In this document: positions 25,940 through 34,073 of the stretch, piece by piece
Layout of the letters: every line of letters begins with the position of its first letter
Numbering within the stretch: position 1 is the first letter of the stretch
DNA from: Terrabacter sp. 28
Lineage (GTDB): Bacteria; Actinomycetota; Actinomycetes; Actinomycetales; Dermatophilaceae
NCBI GenBank assembly: GCA_000955875.1
Contig: JYOE01000021.1
Span: forward strand, 1-64,000
Direction: 5' to 3'
DNA: 64,000 nt
Notes under the pieces: generated by a model
What the model was told of the DNA's origin: nothing
The model's input: only the letters and a program-made list of their open reading frames with translations
Databases searched by the model: none
Translations under genes and position numbers: made by a program

Positions 25940-27349
25940 TCAGTAGGCTCGGCCGACGACGGCGAGCACGCCGTCGGCGTCCTCGGACTCGGGCACCGAC
26001 CCGTCGGGCATCGTCAGGCAGCGCACGGTCACGGCGGCCTCGGCGAGAGTGGCCTCGCCGGCGGGGCCCAGCGTCGACCACGGGATCGTCGCCCAGCCGG
26101 TGCGTGCCGCCTCGCGAGCCTCGTCGAGGGTGCTGACCGCTGTGGTGTTGCCCGTCTGGTGGGCCAGCGCGGCGGCATACAGCGCCTCGTGGTCCTCCTC
26201 GAGCGCGGTGGTCACCGTGTCGACGACCCCGCCGAGCGGGACGGCCGACTTGCCGCCGGCGATGCGCCGCACCACGGTGACGGTGCCTTCCGCGAGGTCG
26301 CGCGGTCCGACCTCGACGCGCACCGGGATGCCCTTGAGCTCGGCGTCGACGGCGCGACGGCCGAAGGGCGTGTCGACCCGCGCGTCGAGCTCGGCGCGCA
26401 CGCCGCGGGCGAGCAGGTCGGCCACGACCTGCTCGGCCGCTGCTGCAACGCCCTCGCCGTCCTTGACCACCATGACGAGCGCCTGCACCGGGGCGAGCCG
26501 AGGGGGCACCCGCAGGCCGGCGTCGTCGCCGTGGCACATGATGAGGCCGCCGACCATGCGCGTCGACGTGCCCCACGACGTGGTCCAGCAGGTCTCCTGC
26601 CGCGACTGCTCGGAGAGGTAGGTGATGTCGAAGGCCTTGGCGAAGTTCTGGCCGAGCTCGTGGCTCGTGCCCATCTGCAAGGCCTTGCCGTCACGCATCA
26701 TCGCCTCCAGCGCAAGGGTGTTCGTCGCGCCGGCGAAGCGCTCGCGGGCGGTCTTGCGCCCGAGGACCACTGGCATCGCGAGCATCTCGCGCATGAACGC
26801 GGCGTAGACGTCGGCATGGATGCGCCTCGCGTAGGCGCGTGCGTCGGCCTCGGTGGCGTGCGCCGTGTGGCCCTCCTGCCACAGGAACTCGCTGGTGCGC
26901 AGGAAGATCCGTGGGCGCAGCTCCCAGCGCACGACGTTGGCCCATTGGTTGAGCAGGAGCGGCAGGTCGCGGTAGCTCTGGGTCCACTTCGCCATGTACT
27001 CGCCGATGACCGTCTCGGAGGTCGGCCGCACGACGACCTTCTCCTCGAGCTCCTTGCCGCCGGCATGCGTCACGACCGCGAGCTCGGGGCTGAAGCCCTC
27101 GACGTGCTCGGCCTCACGCGTGAGGTACGACTCCGGGATGAAGAGCGGGAAGTACGCGTTCTTCGCGCCGGCCTCCTTGATGCGCCGGTCCATGTTGGCC
27201 TGCATCCGCTCCCAGATCGCGTAGCCGTACGGTCGGATGACCATGGTGCCGCGCACCGGCCCGTTGTCGGCCAGCTCCGCCTTCGCGATGACGTCCTGGT
27301 ACCAGCGGGGAAAGTCCTCGGACTGGGGAGTGAGCACGGTCTTGGGCAT
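25940..27349 (-). CDS. proS: Prolyl-tRNA synthetase, archaeal/eukaryotic-like type
   Basis: A 469-residue class II synthetase charging tRNA-Pro. Class II motif 2 is RWELRPRIFLRTSEFLWQEG and motif 3 is in GTSTRMVGGLIMCHGDD. The anticodon-binding domain follows (ALVMVVKDGEG onward). The short length, absence of the bacterial editing insertion and the C-terminal Tyr (VVGRAY) mark the ProS3 class shared with archaea and eukaryotes, present in many bacteria. It is a single gene, 60 bases downstream of the extensin-like gene's start side. Confidence 0.95.
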   Translation of the reverse strand: MPKTVLTPQSEDFPRWYQDVIAKAELADNGPVRGTMVIRPYGYAIWERMQANMDRRIKEAGAKNAYFPLFIPESYLTREAEHVEGFSPELAVVTHAGGKELEEKVVVRPTSETVIGEYMAKWTQSYRDLPLLLNQWANVVRWELRPRIFLRTSEFLWQEGHTAHATEADARAYARRIHADVYAAFMREMLAMPVVLGRKTARERFAGATNTLALEAMMRDGKALQMGTSHELGQNFAKAFDITYLSEQSRQETCWTTSWGTSTRMVGGLIMCHGDDAGLRVPPRLAPVQALVMVVKDGEGVAAAAEQVVADLLARGVRAELDARVDTPFGRRAVDAELKGIPVRVEVGPRDLAEGTVTVVRRIAGGKSAVPLGGVVDTVTTALEEDHEALYAAALAHQTGNTTAVSTLDEAREAARTGWATIPWSTLGPAGEATLAEAAVTVRCLTMPDGSVPESEDADGVLAVVGRAY

Positions 27350-27409
27350 GGCCCCGATCCTACGGACGAGACCACATCAGGCGCCCGCCCCGCGCGGGCT
27401 CGGGCCTGC

Positions 27410-28306
27410 TCAGGCGCGCCGCATCGTCGCGACCATGAACGCCTGCCACGCCTCACGCGAGTCGGCGAGCTCGCCCGGCCCACCGACCTGCTCGAGGATG
27501 CGGGTCGTGGCATCGCGCGTGACGTCGTCGAAGTCGCCGGTCGTCTCGACGTCCGTGCGGCCCCACACGTGGCGGCACATCGCCTGCACCGCCTGCACCT
27601 GCGCGTTGGACCGACGGATCAGCCGGGGCTGCTCGGGCCCGAACCGGCCGATGTCGACGTGGATGTGGTTCGAGTGCGCGCCGTCGAACAGGTAGGTCAG
27701 CACGTCGGCGAACTCGTGGTGCAGACCTGCCGCCGTGCGCCAGTAGAGGGACAGCCGCCGGCGCAGCTCGGTCGCCGGCGCGTCCCGCCACTGGTCGTAG
27801 CGCAGCGAGGTGAGGTCGCGACCACCCGACCGGAGCCGCGCGATGTCGATCGCCTCGCCGGAGCTGTGCCACGACGTCGACGACCCGCGCACCCACGCGC
27901 CGTAGGAGCGGATCTCGTCGGGCGCCTGACCGACGTGCTTGCGGTGCAGGGCGAGCCACCGGTCGAGCCTGGCCCCGAAGGGCTCGGTCACGTAGTACGT
28001 CGCGGGACGGCCGGTGACCTCGTACGCGTACGCCGCCGTCCCGACGCGGCGACGGGCCTCGAGGGCCCGGAAGTCCACCGGCTGCGGGTCGATCCGCAGC
28101 TCCGGCGGGCGGGGCTCGCCGAGGCCGGGGAGCTGCGGGAGGCCCGGGAGGCCGGGACCGCGCGAGACGGCATACGCCCCACCCGCGGCGACAACCCCCA
28201 GCGCACCGAGCGTGAGGAGGCGGCGACGGGTCAGCCCCGCCCCGTTCTGCGCGTCGGCGGGCTCGGGCGGGCTCACCTGCCCGCGCTCGGTCGTCTCGGG
28301 CGCCAT
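27410..28306 (-). CDS. Tat-exported extensin-like D,D-carboxypeptidase-fold protein
   Basis: A 298-residue exported protein. LTRRRLLTLGALG near residue 25 is a twin-arginine signal followed by a hydrophobic segment. The catalytic domain has the M15-like zinc pattern SSTSWHSSGEAIDI (His and Asp) and SNHIHVDIG (His-x-His), as in extensin-like C-terminal proteins related to VanY/MepA. A role in peptidoglycan trimming is likely but untested. A short helical extension follows (QVQAVQAMCRHVWG). It relates functionally to tatB in this window. Confidence 0.82.
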   Translation of the reverse strand: MAPETTERGQVSPPEPADAQNGAGLTRRRLLTLGALGVVAAGGAYAVSRGPGLPGLPQLPGLGEPRPPELRIDPQPVDFRALEARRRVGTAAYAYEVTGRPATYYVTEPFGARLDRWLALHRKHVGQAPDEIRSYGAWVRGSSTSWHSSGEAIDIARLRSGGRDLTSLRYDQWRDAPATELRRRLSLYWRTAAGLHHEFADVLTYLFDGAHSNHIHVDIGRFGPEQPRLIRRSNAQVQAVQAMCRHVWGRTDVETTGDFDDVTRDATTRILEQVGGPGELADSREAWQAFMVATMRRA

Positions 28307-28388
28307 GACTGCTCCAACGCGCGAGGGCGCCCGTCCGATCCCGCACGGCGGATGAGCGGGTCGCCGACCTGTCGGGCCACCCGGGCCC

Positions 28389-28394
28389 TACGCT
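28389..28394 (+). promoter_or_regulatory. -10 box of a leaderless esterase gene
   Basis: TACGCT lies six bases before the ATG at 28401, with no room for a ribosome site, the typical actinobacterial leaderless arrangement. Confidence 0.5.
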
Positions 28395-28400
28395 CCGTCC

Positions 28401-29195
28401 ATGTCGACCGGACGGGCGCTGCGGCGGCGCGTGGTAATCCGCGCCGCGATCGGCCTCGGTGCCGCAGCGGGTCTGGGTGCGCTGGCCGGGTGCGGCGACG
28501 CGCCCGACGGGGTGACGCTGTCCGAGGGCGTGCTCGACACGCGCTTCGACACGGACTCACCCCGGTGGCGTCTGGCGGTGCCCGCGGACGGCCGCCCCCG
28601 TGGCCTCGTCGTCGCCCTTCACGGCGCCGGCGGGGACGCCGACAACGCGTTCAGCCTGGGCTACGCCGACGCGGTGGCCTCCACAGGACTCGCCCTGGCA
28701 TCGGTCGACGGGCGACGCACTTACTGGCACAAGCGAACCGACGGAAGTGACACGGGCGCGATGGTCCGTGACGAGCTGGTGCCACTGGCTCTGGAGCGGT
28801 CCGGGCTCGCGCCCACGTCGCGCGTCGGGCTGCTCGGGTGGTCGATGGGCGGCTTCGGGGCGCTGCTCATCGCGAGCGACCTGGGGCCGCGTCGCGTCAC
28901 GGGCGTCGTCGCCGCGAGCGCCGCGCTCTGGCTCCGCGGCTCGCAGACCCCGGCCCGCGCCTACGACGGCGCGGCCGACTTCGACCGCCACTCCATCTTC
29001 AACCGGGTGGACCGGCTCGCCGACGTCCCCGTCCGGCTCGACTGCGGCCTGTCCGACCCGTTCATCGCCGCGAACCGCACCCTCGCCGGTCGCCTGGCGC
29101 ACGCCGAGACCCACTTCGAGCCAGGCGGGCACGACGACGCGTGGTGGAGCGGGCACGCCGCCGCCGAGATGGCCTGGCTCGCGCGCCGCACCTGA
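28401..29195 (+). CDS. Lipoprotein alpha/beta-hydrolase (esterase)
   Basis: A 264-residue cell-surface esterase. The N-terminus has paired arginines, a hydrophobic stretch and the lipobox LAGCGD, so it should be lipid-anchored outside the membrane. The fold shows oxyanion motif LHGAGGDADN and nucleophile elbow GWSMGGFG (Ser near 145), with the acid Asp in CGLSDPF and catalytic His in GGHDDAWW. It resembles the esterase D/feruloyl esterase group. The transcript appears leaderless. It is divergent from the extensin-like gene. Confidence 0.85.
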   Translation: MSTGRALRRRVVIRAAIGLGAAAGLGALAGCGDAPDGVTLSEGVLDTRFDTDSPRWRLAVPADGRPRGLVVALHGAGGDADNAFSLGYADAVASTGLALASVDGRRTYWHKRTDGSDTGAMVRDELVPLALERSGLAPTSRVGLLGWSMGGFGALLIASDLGPRRVTGVVAASAALWLRGSQTPARAYDGAADFDRHSIFNRVDRLADVPVRLDCGLSDPFIAANRTLAGRLAHAETHFEPGGHDDAWWSGHAAAEMAWLARRT

Positions 29196-29229
29196 CGTCG
29201 CGCAGCCCGCCGCCGTCACGTGAGCGCGG

Positions 29230-29273
29230 CCGGCGCTCAGCAGCGCCGGAGTGCTGCGGCGCTCGTGAGCGCC
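29230..29273. terminator. Tandem hairpins between convergent genes
   Basis: CCGGCGCT and AGCGCCGG (29230-29249, 4-base loop) are followed by GGCGCTC and GAGCGCC (29258-29273, 2-base loop). Placed between the ends of two convergent genes, they likely form a two-way terminator. Confidence 0.6.
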
Positions 29274-29306
29274 GCCCCCGCCCCTGAGACGTCCCGGCTC
29301 CGCGGG

Positions 29307-30206
29307 TCAGCCGAGGGCGGCGATCGCCTCGGCGGTGGCGAGCACCTTCCGGGCCGTGTCGACGTGGAGGTTCTCGATGAGCCGGCCGTTGAGGGTTGCC
29401 ACACCGCGCCCCTGCGCCTGCGCCTCCTCGAACGCCGCGATGACGGCTCGGGCGTCCTCGACCTGGGCCTCGCTCGGGGCGAAGACCTCGTTGGCCGGCT
29501 CGACCTGCCCGGGATGGATGAGCGTCTTGCCGTCGAAGCCGAGCTCGCGTCCCTGGCGCGCCTCGGCGAGGAAGCCCTCGGTGTCCTTGACGTCGTTGAA
29601 GACCCCGTCGACGATCGCGACGCCGGCGGCCCGCGCCGCGAGCAGGGCGAGCTGCAGGCTCGCCGAGATCGCCGCACGGCCGGGCGCGAAGGTCGCGCCG
29701 AGCTCCTTGTAGAGGTCGTTGGTTCCGAGCACGAGGCAGGCGAGCCGCTCTGAGGCGCGGGCGATCTCCTCGGCGTGCAGCACCGCGACCGGCGTCTCGA
29801 CCATGGCCCAGAGGCGCGTGTGCTCCGGGGCACCCGCCGCCTCCATCGCGGCCACGAGGCCGCTCACCTCGTCGGCGGAGTTCACCTTCGGCACGACGAT
29901 GGCGTCGGGGCCCGCAGCAGCTGCCGCGGCGAGGTCGGCCTCGTGCCACCGCGAGCCGAGGCCGTTGACGCGGATCGTCAGCTCGCGGCGGCCGTACTCC
30001 CCCGAACGTGCTGCGGCGCAGGCGTTCTCGCGCGCTGCCTCCTTTGCGTCAGGCGCTACGGCGTCCTCGAGGTCGAGGATGAGCGCGTCGACCGGCAGCG
30101 TCTTGGCCTTCTCGAGCGCCCGCTCGTTGGAGCTCGGCATGTAGAGGACGGAGCGGCGGGGGCGGTACGCGCGGGCACCGTCGGCGTATGCCGTCTGGTC
30201 GGGCAC
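29307..30206 (-). CDS. HpcH/HpaI-family CoA-ester lyase (CitE-like)
   Basis: A 299-residue TIM-barrel lyase of the malyl/citramalyl-CoA group. Metal and CoA-site motifs include RRSVLYMPSSNERAL, DLEDAVAPDAK, RVNGLGSRW, PKVNSADEV, ETPVAVLHAEEI and GKTLIHPGQVEPANEVF. The GTG start at 30206 falls four bases after the stop of the other lyase gene and follows GAAGG, so the two are cotranscribed. Substrate may be a methylmalyl- or citramalyl-CoA; the sequence does not decide. Confidence 0.88.
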   Translation of the reverse strand: MPDQTAYADGARAYRPRRSVLYMPSSNERALEKAKTLPVDALILDLEDAVAPDAKEAARENACAAARSGEYGRRELTIRVNGLGSRWHEADLAAAAAAGPDAIVVPKVNSADEVSGLVAAMEAAGAPEHTRLWAMVETPVAVLHAEEIARASERLACLVLGTNDLYKELGATFAPGRAAISASLQLALLAARAAGVAIVDGVFNDVKDTEGFLAEARQGRELGFDGKTLIHPGQVEPANEVFAPSEAQVEDARAVIAAFEEAQAQGRGVATLNGRLIENLHVDTARKVLATAEAIAALG

Positions 30207-30210
30207 GGGG

Positions 30211-31284
30211 TCAGCCTTCCTGCGTGGCGGGCTCGGCGGCATACAGCTCGGCGAGCGCGGGGTCGGTCTGCGAGAGGCGCTCGGCGAGCTCGACGATGAC
30301 GAGGCACTGCTTGAGGCTCGCATCGTCCTCCATCTTGCCGTCGAGCATCACGGCGCCGGTGCCGTCGCCCATCGCGGCGACGACGCGTCGGGCGTGCGCG
30401 ACGTCCTCGGCCGACGGGCTGAAGACCCGCTTGGCGATCTCGATCTGCACGGGGTGCAGCGACCACGTGCCGACGCAGCCGAGCAGGAACGCGTTGCGGA
30501 ACTGGTCCTCGCACGCGACGACGTCCTGGATGTCGCCGAACGGGCCGTAGTAGGGGTAGATCCCGTGCATCGCGCAGGCGTCGACCATGCGGGCGATCGT
30601 GTAGTGCCACAGGTCCTGCTGGGCGGTGGCGCGCTGGCCCTGGACGTCGCCGTCGACGGGGTCGGTGCGCACGAGGTAGCCGGGGTGTCCGCCCCCGACG
30701 CGCGTCGTCTTCATGCGACGGTCGGCGGCGAGGTCGGCGGGTCCCAGCGAGAGTCCCTGCATGCGCGGCGAGGCACCGCAGATCTCCTCGACGTTCACCA
30801 TGCCTCGCGCCGTCTCGAGGATGGCGTGCACGAGGATCGGGCGGGTCAGCCCGGCCTTCGCCTCGAGCTGGGCGAGGAGGCGGTCGACGTAGTGGATGTC
30901 CTCCGCGCCCTGCACCTTCGGCACCATGACGACGTCGAGCTTGTCACCGATCTCGGTGACGAGCGTCGTGAGGTCGTCGAGGGCCCACGGGCTGTCGAGG
31001 GCGTTGATGCGCGTCCACAGCTGGGTGTTCTCGCCGAAGTCGGTGGCCTTCGCGATGTCGACGAGGCCGGCGCGGGCCGCCTCCTTGCGGTCGGCCTTGA
31101 CGGCGTCCTCGAGGTTGCCGAGCAGCACGTCGACGGTGCCGACGAGGTCGGGGACCTTGGCGGCCATCTTCGGGTTGCTCGGGTCGAAGAAGTGGATGAC
31201 CCGGGAGGGGCGGGCAGGCACCTGCGCCAAGGGCGTCGGCGCCCCCACCGCGAGTGGCCGGAAGAAGTCCTTGGCGCTGCGCAT
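30211..31284 (-). CDS. Malyl-CoA / beta-methylmalyl-CoA lyase
   Basis: A 357-residue lyase close, by memory, to the Streptomyces Mcl protein of the ethylmalonyl-CoA locus. Features are GNLEDAVKADRKEAARAGL, TRINALDSPWALDDL, VMVPKVQGAEDIHYVDRL, HAILETARGMVNVEE and GTWSLHPVQIEIAKRVF. It would split beta-methylmalyl-CoA to glyoxylate and propionyl-CoA, or malyl-CoA to glyoxylate and acetyl-CoA. It is the first gene of a two-lyase operon and is divergent from the gene at 31374. Confidence 0.9.
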   Translation of the reverse strand: MRSAKDFFRPLAVGAPTPLAQVPARPSRVIHFFDPSNPKMAAKVPDLVGTVDVLLGNLEDAVKADRKEAARAGLVDIAKATDFGENTQLWTRINALDSPWALDDLTTLVTEIGDKLDVVMVPKVQGAEDIHYVDRLLAQLEAKAGLTRPILVHAILETARGMVNVEEICGASPRMQGLSLGPADLAADRRMKTTRVGGGHPGYLVRTDPVDGDVQGQRATAQQDLWHYTIARMVDACAMHGIYPYYGPFGDIQDVVACEDQFRNAFLLGCVGTWSLHPVQIEIAKRVFSPSAEDVAHARRVVAAMGDGTGAVMLDGKMEDDASLKQCLVIVELAERLSQTDPALAELYAAEPATQEG

Positions 31285-31361
31285 GGGCGCCAACGTAGCA
31301 ACGCGTTGGAGACGCGCGTTATGACGACAGTCACGCACGTTGTCGATGAGGCCGGCATCAC

Positions 31362-31367
31362 TATGGT
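31362..31367 (+). promoter_or_regulatory. -10 box of a leaderless gene
   Basis: TATGGT is six bases before the GTG at 31374. Confidence 0.5.
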
Positions 31368-31373
31368 GGCCGT

Positions 31374-32087
31374 GTGACCGAGCGCGCGACCGAGCCAGCA
31401 ACCCCGCCGGCGAACCAGCCCGCCGACCCATCGACGGCCGCGACCACGCAGGCAGAAGGGTCGACGGGGCAACCTGGCGAGCCCCGTCCGGCCAACGCGT
31501 CGGCGCTGCTCAACGAGGCGATGACGAAGTCCGGTCTGCTCTGGATCGAGGTGGCCGACGACCGCACCTGGCCGGCCTGGCACGTGTGGGACGACGGCGC
31601 CGCGCTCGTCGTCAGCGGGCCCGGGGAGCAGCCCCTCCCGTGGCTGCCCAAGGAGGTGCGGCTCATCCTGCGCAGCAAGGACACCGGCGGCCGCCTGCTC
31701 ACGGTGCGCGCCCACGTCCACGTCCTCGAGCCCGGCACGCCCGAGTGGCAGCGCGCGACCGAGCTGCTGCGCGCCTCGCGCCTCAACGCCGTCGACGACT
31801 CGCTGACCCGCTGGGCCGCCGAGTGCACGGTCACGGCGCTCGTGCCCTTCGACAGCCCGCTCGAGTCGCCGGGAGCGTATGCCGCCCACGACCACCGCGA
31901 GGCGCCCGCGCGCACCAGTGCCACGACGACCTCGTGGCGACCGTGGCACTGGGGTGGACGCGGCGAGGAGAAGGCCGAGCGACAGCGGCTGCGTGACGAG
32001 AAGAAGGCAGCGCGCCGGGCCGCCAAGGAGCGGGCGAGGCTGCGCAAGAAGCGCCAGCGACGTGGCAGCCGTCGGCGGGGCCACTGA
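31374..32087 (+). CDS. Hypothetical protein with basic C-terminal tail
   Basis: A 237-residue protein. After a Pro/Thr-rich, probably disordered N-terminus, residues 45-170 form a compact alpha/beta domain (GLLWIEVADDRTWPAWHVWDD, then LPKEVRLILRSKDTGGRLL) that vaguely resembles an FMN split barrel; I do not commit to that. The last 40 residues are a dense Lys/Arg helix (EEKAERQRLRDEKKAARRAA) likely to contact nucleic acid or membrane. The gene is leaderless, begins with GTG and stands 17 bases before the MgtE_N/CBS gene. Confidence 0.65.
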   Translation: MTERATEPATPPANQPADPSTAATTQAEGSTGQPGEPRPANASALLNEAMTKSGLLWIEVADDRTWPAWHVWDDGAALVVSGPGEQPLPWLPKEVRLILRSKDTGGRLLTVRAHVHVLEPGTPEWQRATELLRASRLNAVDDSLTRWAAECTVTALVPFDSPLESPGAYAAHDHREAPARTSATTTSWRPWHWGGRGEEKAERQRLRDEKKAARRAAKERARLRKKRQRRGSRRRGH

Positions 32088-32092
32088 CCCCA

Positions 32093-32098
32093 TAGCCT
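32093..32098 (+). promoter_or_regulatory. -10 box of a leaderless gene
   Basis: TAGCCT lies six bases before the ATG at 32105, so the MgtE_N/CBS gene may have its own leaderless transcript as well as read-through from 31374. Confidence 0.5.
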
Positions 32099-32104
32099 TG
32101 CCCC

Positions 32105-33412
32105 ATGAGTGCGAGCACCCGAGTCTTCGTCGCACGCCTGACGGGACTGAGCGTCTTCGACCCGCTCGGCGACCAGGTGGGCCGGGTGCGCGACGTCGTG
32201 GTGATGTTCGGCGCCAACCGTCCAGAGCCGCGCGTCATCGGCCTCGTCGTCGAGGTCCCGGGCCGCCGGCGCGTCTTCGTGCCGATGACCCGGGTGACGT
32301 CCATCGACGCCGGCGCCGTCATCACGACCGGGCTCGTCAACATGCGCCGGTTCGAGCAGCGCACCAACGAGGTGCTCGTCGCGGCCGAGCTCTTCGACCG
32401 CACCGTGCGCGTGACGACCCCCGACGCCGTCGAGGCCGGCTTCGCCGACGCCCTCGTCGAGGACATCGCCATCGAGCAGGGCCCGCGCCGAGACTGGCTC
32501 GGCACCCGCGTCTTCGTCCGGCAGGCCCCCATCGGCATCTCCCCCGCGTCCAAGGCCATGTCGCGCCTCACCCGGCGGCGTTCGGGCAAGACGATGCTCG
32601 TCGACATCCGCGACGTCGTCGGCCTGCACGAGCAGGCCGGGGCGCAGAGCGCCGAGCGCCTGCTCGAGACCTACGACGACCTCAAGGTCGCCGACCTCGC
32701 CGAGGTCATCCACGACCTCAACCCCAAGCGTCGCGCCGAGGTGGCCGCCGCGCTCGACGACGAGCGCCTCGCCGACGTGCTCGAGGAGCTGCCCGAGGAC
32801 GACCAGGTCGAGATCATCGCCGGCCTCGACACCGAGCGGGCGGCCGACGTGCTCGAGGCCATGGAGCCCGACGACGCGGCGGACCTGCTCGCCGACCTCC
32901 CGCCCGAGCAGGCCGAGCAGCTGCTCCAGCTCATGGAGCCCGACGAGGCGGCTCCCCTGCGCCGGCTGCTCGCCTACGACGAGAAGACCGCCGGCGGCAT
33001 GATGACCACCGAGCCGGTGGTGCTCGGTCCCGAGGCGACGATCGCCGAGGCGCTCGCCACGGTGCGCCGTGAGGAGCTCGCGCCCGCCCTCGCCTCCATG
33101 GTCTACGTCTGTCGCCCCCCGCTCGAGGCGCCGACCGGCCGCTACCTCGGGCTCGTCCACATCCAGCGGCTGCTGCGCGAGCCACCGCACGGCGCGGTCG
33201 GGTCGATCATCGACAAGGAGATCGAGCCGCTCGCCGCGAGCGCCTCGCTCGAGACGGTCACCCGCACCCTCGCGACCTACAACCTCGTCTCGTTGCCCGT
33301 CGTCGACGACGACGGCCGGCTCATCGGCGCCGTGACCGTCGACGACGTGCTCGACCACATCCTCCCCGAGGACTGGCGTGAGGTGCGGCACGAGCTGGAG
33401 GTGCGCCCGTGA
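32105..33412 (+). CDS. PRC-barrel / MgtE_N / CBS protein lacking the channel
   Basis: A 435-residue soluble protein. Residues 5-160 hold two PRC-barrel-like repeats (VFDPLGDQVGRVRDVVV). Residues 190-290 are a superhelical MgtE N-domain (LAEVIHDLNPKRRAEVAAAL). Residues 300-430 hold a CBS pair (TAGGMMTTEPVVLG, then LPVVDDDGRLIGAVTVDDVLDHI). In MgtE these domains sense cytosolic Mg2+ and gate the channel; here the five-helix channel is missing. It overlaps the DUF1003 membrane gene by GTGA, which may be its membrane partner. A regulatory Mg2+ or nucleotide sensor is inferred. Confidence 0.87.
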   Translation: MSASTRVFVARLTGLSVFDPLGDQVGRVRDVVVMFGANRPEPRVIGLVVEVPGRRRVFVPMTRVTSIDAGAVITTGLVNMRRFEQRTNEVLVAAELFDRTVRVTTPDAVEAGFADALVEDIAIEQGPRRDWLGTRVFVRQAPIGISPASKAMSRLTRRRSGKTMLVDIRDVVGLHEQAGAQSAERLLETYDDLKVADLAEVIHDLNPKRRAEVAAALDDERLADVLEELPEDDQVEIIAGLDTERAADVLEAMEPDDAADLLADLPPEQAEQLLQLMEPDEAAPLRRLLAYDEKTAGGMMTTEPVVLGPEATIAEALATVRREELAPALASMVYVCRPPLEAPTGRYLGLVHIQRLLREPPHGAVGSIIDKEIEPLAASASLETVTRTLATYNLVSLPVVDDDGRLIGAVTVDDVLDHILPEDWREVRHELEVRP

Positions 33413-33966
33413 GCGAACGCGCCGAGCGTCGACCCGGCACGCGCGCCTTGCGCGGCGACAAGCTCGACCAGCCCCAGGAGCAGCGCGCCCGCGTGCTGCC
33501 GCGCATGACCTTCTCGCAGGAGGCCTTCGGCGTCCTCTCCGAGCGGTTCGCCCGCTTCATGGGCACGGCCGGCTTCCTCATCGGCATGACGGTCTTCGTC
33601 GCGGCGTGGATCATCTGGAACACCCTCGCGCCCGACCGGCTCGTCTTCGACGCGTTCCCCTTCATCTTCCTCACGCTCATGCTGAGCCTGCAGGCGTCGT
33701 ATGCCGCCCCGCTCATCCTGCTCGCGCAGAACCGCCAGGCCGACCGCGACCGCGTCGCCCTCGAGCAGGACCGCGCCCGCGACGAGCGCAACCTCGCCGA
33801 CACCGAGTTCCTCACGCGCGAGGTCGCCTCGCTGCGGCTGGCGCTGCGCGAGCAGGCCACCCGAGACTTCGTCCGCAGCGAGCTGCGCAGCCTCCTCGAG
33901 GAGCTCGAGGAACGCTCCCTCGTCCGCGGCCCCGACGACCCACCGGCCTCGCGGCACGCCGAGTAG
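33409..33966 (+). CDS. DUF1003 membrane protein
   Basis: A 185-residue protein with the DUF1003 core: FARFMGTAGFLIGMTVFVAAWIIWN as one membrane helix (described here in two parts around residues 48-72), then FPFIFLTLMLSLQASYAAPLI as the second, and a charged cytosolic coiled coil (QNRQADRDRVALEQDRARDE). The family is unstudied. The GTG start overlaps the previous stop, which indicates a linked function with the MgtE_N/CBS protein. Confidence 0.85.
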   Translation: MSERAERRPGTRALRGDKLDQPQEQRARVLPRMTFSQEAFGVLSERFARFMGTAGFLIGMTVFVAAWIIWNTLAPDRLVFDAFPFIFLTLMLSLQASYAAPLILLAQNRQADRDRVALEQDRARDERNLADTEFLTREVASLRLALREQATRDFVRSELRSLLEELEERSLVRGPDDPPASRHAE

Positions 33967-34060
33967 GTCACGGCCACCCGCACCGATTCGCGGTCCGTCA
34001 CACCCTCGCGGTGTGTCGCGGTAGACAGCGGGCGTGGTCGGGAGGCCCCGCACGGCGGCA

Positions 34061-34066
34061 TACGAT
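34061..34066 (+). promoter_or_regulatory. -10 box of leaderless mrp, within a CGGCATAC motif
   Basis: TACGAT sits seven bases before the ATG at 34074 and forms the end of a CGGCATAC copy. A GGAGG lies only two bases from that ATG, too close for normal use. The upstream stretch 33967-34050 contains a weak short hairpin. Confidence 0.5.
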
Positions 34067-34073
34067 GGAGGAC

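Noticed and set aside
28401..29195. Esterase as a polyhydroxybutyrate depolymerase
   Set aside because: The GWSMGG elbow and fold fit several esterase groups; nothing specific to polymer binding is visible.
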